Assembly: GCA_017743585.1 (NCBI GenBank)
Contig: JAGHYP010000174.1
Coordinates: forward strand, 1-5,972
From: Chloroflexota bacterium
Lineage (GTDB): Bacteria; Chloroflexota; Anaerolineae; Aggregatilineales; UBA2796
Direction of reading: 5' to 3'
Length of the DNA stretch: 5,972 nucleotides
Numbering within the stretch: the stretch's first letter is position 1; each line of letters opens with the position of its first letter. Positions 5,149 to 5,972 of the stretch are shown here, piece after piece. The notes below the pieces were generated by a model. It made no database searches and had not been told where the DNA came from. It worked only from the letters and a program-made list of their open reading frames with translations. The position numbers and the translations under genes were made by a program.

Positions 5149-5972
5149 GGATCGGTTTCAGCGAGCGCTAGAGTTCGCAAGCGCCTTCCGTGAAGCGCTG
5201 CGCGGCGAGGTGGGGCCGCGCGCTCAAGCGGACGCGCCGCGGCAGCAGGCGGCGCCGCCTGAAGGGGTGCCGGGCGGCGTGAGCAGCCCTGCGCCCATCT
5301 CGGCTGCTAATGTAAGCCGCGTGACCGAGCTGCGCCGCCTCGGACGCGGCGTAATTAGAAAGATACAGTACTCGCCGGATGGACGGACGCTGGCGGTGGC
5401 GAGCAGCATCGGCATCTGGCTATACGACGCAGGGGATTTCGAGCGGATGCCGCGCTTGATTGGAGAGAATACATGCGTCGGCTTAGTGGCGTGGTCGCCT
5501 GACGGGCGCTTCCTCGCCTCCGCTGGCTCTGACGGCACAGTCCGCGTCTGGGATGCGGCGAGGGGGGGACTCGTGCGGACGCTCGAAGCGCATGAAGGCA
5601 GTGTGAATTCAGTCGCGTGGTCGCCTGACAGGCCCTTCCTCGCCTCAGGCTCAGATGACCGCACAGTCCGCGTCTGGGATGTGGCGAGCGGGCGGCTCTT
5701 GCGCGCGCTCGAAGGGCATACGAACTGGGTGAGTTCAGTCGCGTGGTCGCCAGACAGGCGCTTCCTCGCCTCAGGCTCAGCGGACAACACAGTCCGCGTC
5801 TGGGAAGCGGGGAGCAGGCAGCTCTTGCGCGCGCTCGAAGGGCATACGGACTGGGTGAATTCAGTCGCGTGGTCGCCAGACGGGCGCTCCCTCGCCTCAG
5901 GCTCATGGGACAACACAGTCCGCGTCTGGGAGGCGGGGAGCGGGCGGCTTCTGCGGGCGCTCGAAGGGCATA
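5132..5972 (+). CDS. Kinase C-lobe end, Pro/Ala-rich linker and WD40 repeats (3' part of the frameshifted kinase gene, runs off the window)
   Basis: The frame beginning ATG 5132 is open to the window end (280 codons). Its first 27 or so residues, MAKRAEDRFQRALEFASAFREAL and following, are the last helix of a kinase domain (compare the common ALAKxPxDRFxSAxEFAxAL). They belong with the preceding frame, so this is not an independent gene even though it starts with ATG. A linker rich in Pro, Ala, Gln and Gly follows (about residues 30-60), without a transmembrane segment. From about residue 68 come WD40 blades: a diverged first one (IQYSPDGRTLAVASSIGIWLYD), then four regular ones with SVAWSPDxRxLASGSxDxTVRVWE and the GH before each turn. 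At least five blades are visible and more should lie beyond the edge, since a propeller usually needs about seven. The WD40 part probably docks partner proteins that set kinase targets (inference). Confidence 0.85.
   Translation, partial: MAKRAEDRFQRALEFASAFREALRGEVGPRAQADAPRQQAAPPEGVPGGVSSPAPISAANVSRVTELRRLGRGVIRKIQYSPDGRTLAVASSIGIWLYDAGDFERMPRLIGENTCVGLVAWSPDGRFLASAGSDGTVRVWDAARGGLVRTLEAHEGSVNSVAWSPDRPFLASGSDDRTVRVWDVASGRLLRALEGHTNWVSSVAWSPDRRFLASGSADNTVRVWEAGSRQLLRALEGHTDWVNSVAWSPDGRSLASGSWDNTVRVWEAGSGRLLRALEGH
5492..5972 (+). repeat. 126-bp tandem WD40-coding repeats
   Basis: Units start with TGGTCGCC at 5492, 5618, 5744 and 5870, exactly 126 bp (42 codons) apart; the fourth is cut by the window edge. 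By hand count units two and three differ at 13 of 126 positions, and units three and four at 10 of the 103 visible. Blocks such as ACAGTCCGCGTCTGG and CTCGCCTCAGGCTCA are unchanged in several units. The differences cluster in the residue between SGS and D, after SPD, and around the xWV turn. Confidence 0.9.

Noticed and set aside
5224..5916. Long minus-strand open frames opposite the WD40 region
   Set aside because: They mirror the 126-bp repeats; their protein is a low-complexity Arg/Ser/Pro repeat, while the plus strand gives classical WD40 motifs in frame to the window end.
5492..5972. Regular repeats as a possible CRISPR array or minisatellite
   Set aside because: The period is 126 bp (42 codons), there are no unique spacers, and translation gives WD40 blades.

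Overview
The window is GC-rich and densely coded. It looks like a piece of a Chloroflexota-type bacterial chromosome. This placement is an inference from gene content and protein style: a TPP-riboswitch operon combining ThiN, an MTH1187-type protein and ThiX/ThiY, next to a protein kinase fused to WD40 repeats. No rRNA or other marker confirms it. No tRNA, rRNA, insertion sequence or CRISPR array is visible.

Left edge (1-782): the C-terminal end of an unrecognised plus-strand gene converges on, and overlaps by 15 bp, a minus-strand stand-alone PncC/CinA C-terminal-type nicotinamide-nucleotide amidase.

Centre (834-4216, minus strand): a compact thiamine salvage operon read right to left. It has a plausible promoter (4216-4188), a well-formed TPP riboswitch (about 4180-4084), a long hairpin expression platform (4053-4009), thiN (thiamine pyrophosphokinase), a small MTH1187/YkoF-type thiamine-binding protein, thiX (ABC permease) and thiY (periplasmic binding protein). 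Gaps are 20, 0 and 10 bp, so the genes are very likely co-transcribed. The pathway reading is that ThiY captures thiamine or a pyrimidine precursor, ThiX passes it through the membrane, and ThiN pyrophosphorylates thiamine to TPP, which then shuts the operon down through the riboswitch. No ABC ATPase (ThiZ) is present here. ThiY is unusual in carrying an extra N-terminal domain of about 120 residues that resembles NTR/TIMP-like OB folds. A weak hairpin plus T-rich stretch separates thiY from pncC.

Right edge (4217-5972, plus strand): after a divergent intergenic region, a Hanks-type Ser/Thr kinase with all catalytic residues runs into a proline/alanine-rich linker and then WD40 repeats that continue past the window end. 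The reading frame is broken at a run of five G (5127-5131). Dropping one G restores a continuous kinase-WD40 protein. The WD40 part is built of 126-bp units about 90% identical to each other, which suggests recent repeat amplification or concerted evolution.

The most interesting points are the mutually exclusive pairing that can be drawn between the riboswitch 3' end and the terminator/SD hairpin, the ThiY fusion, the ATPase-less transporter linked to ThiN rather than to precursor-salvage enzymes, and the frameshifted kinase with near-identical WD40 units. I do not see a clearly new defence or mobile system.
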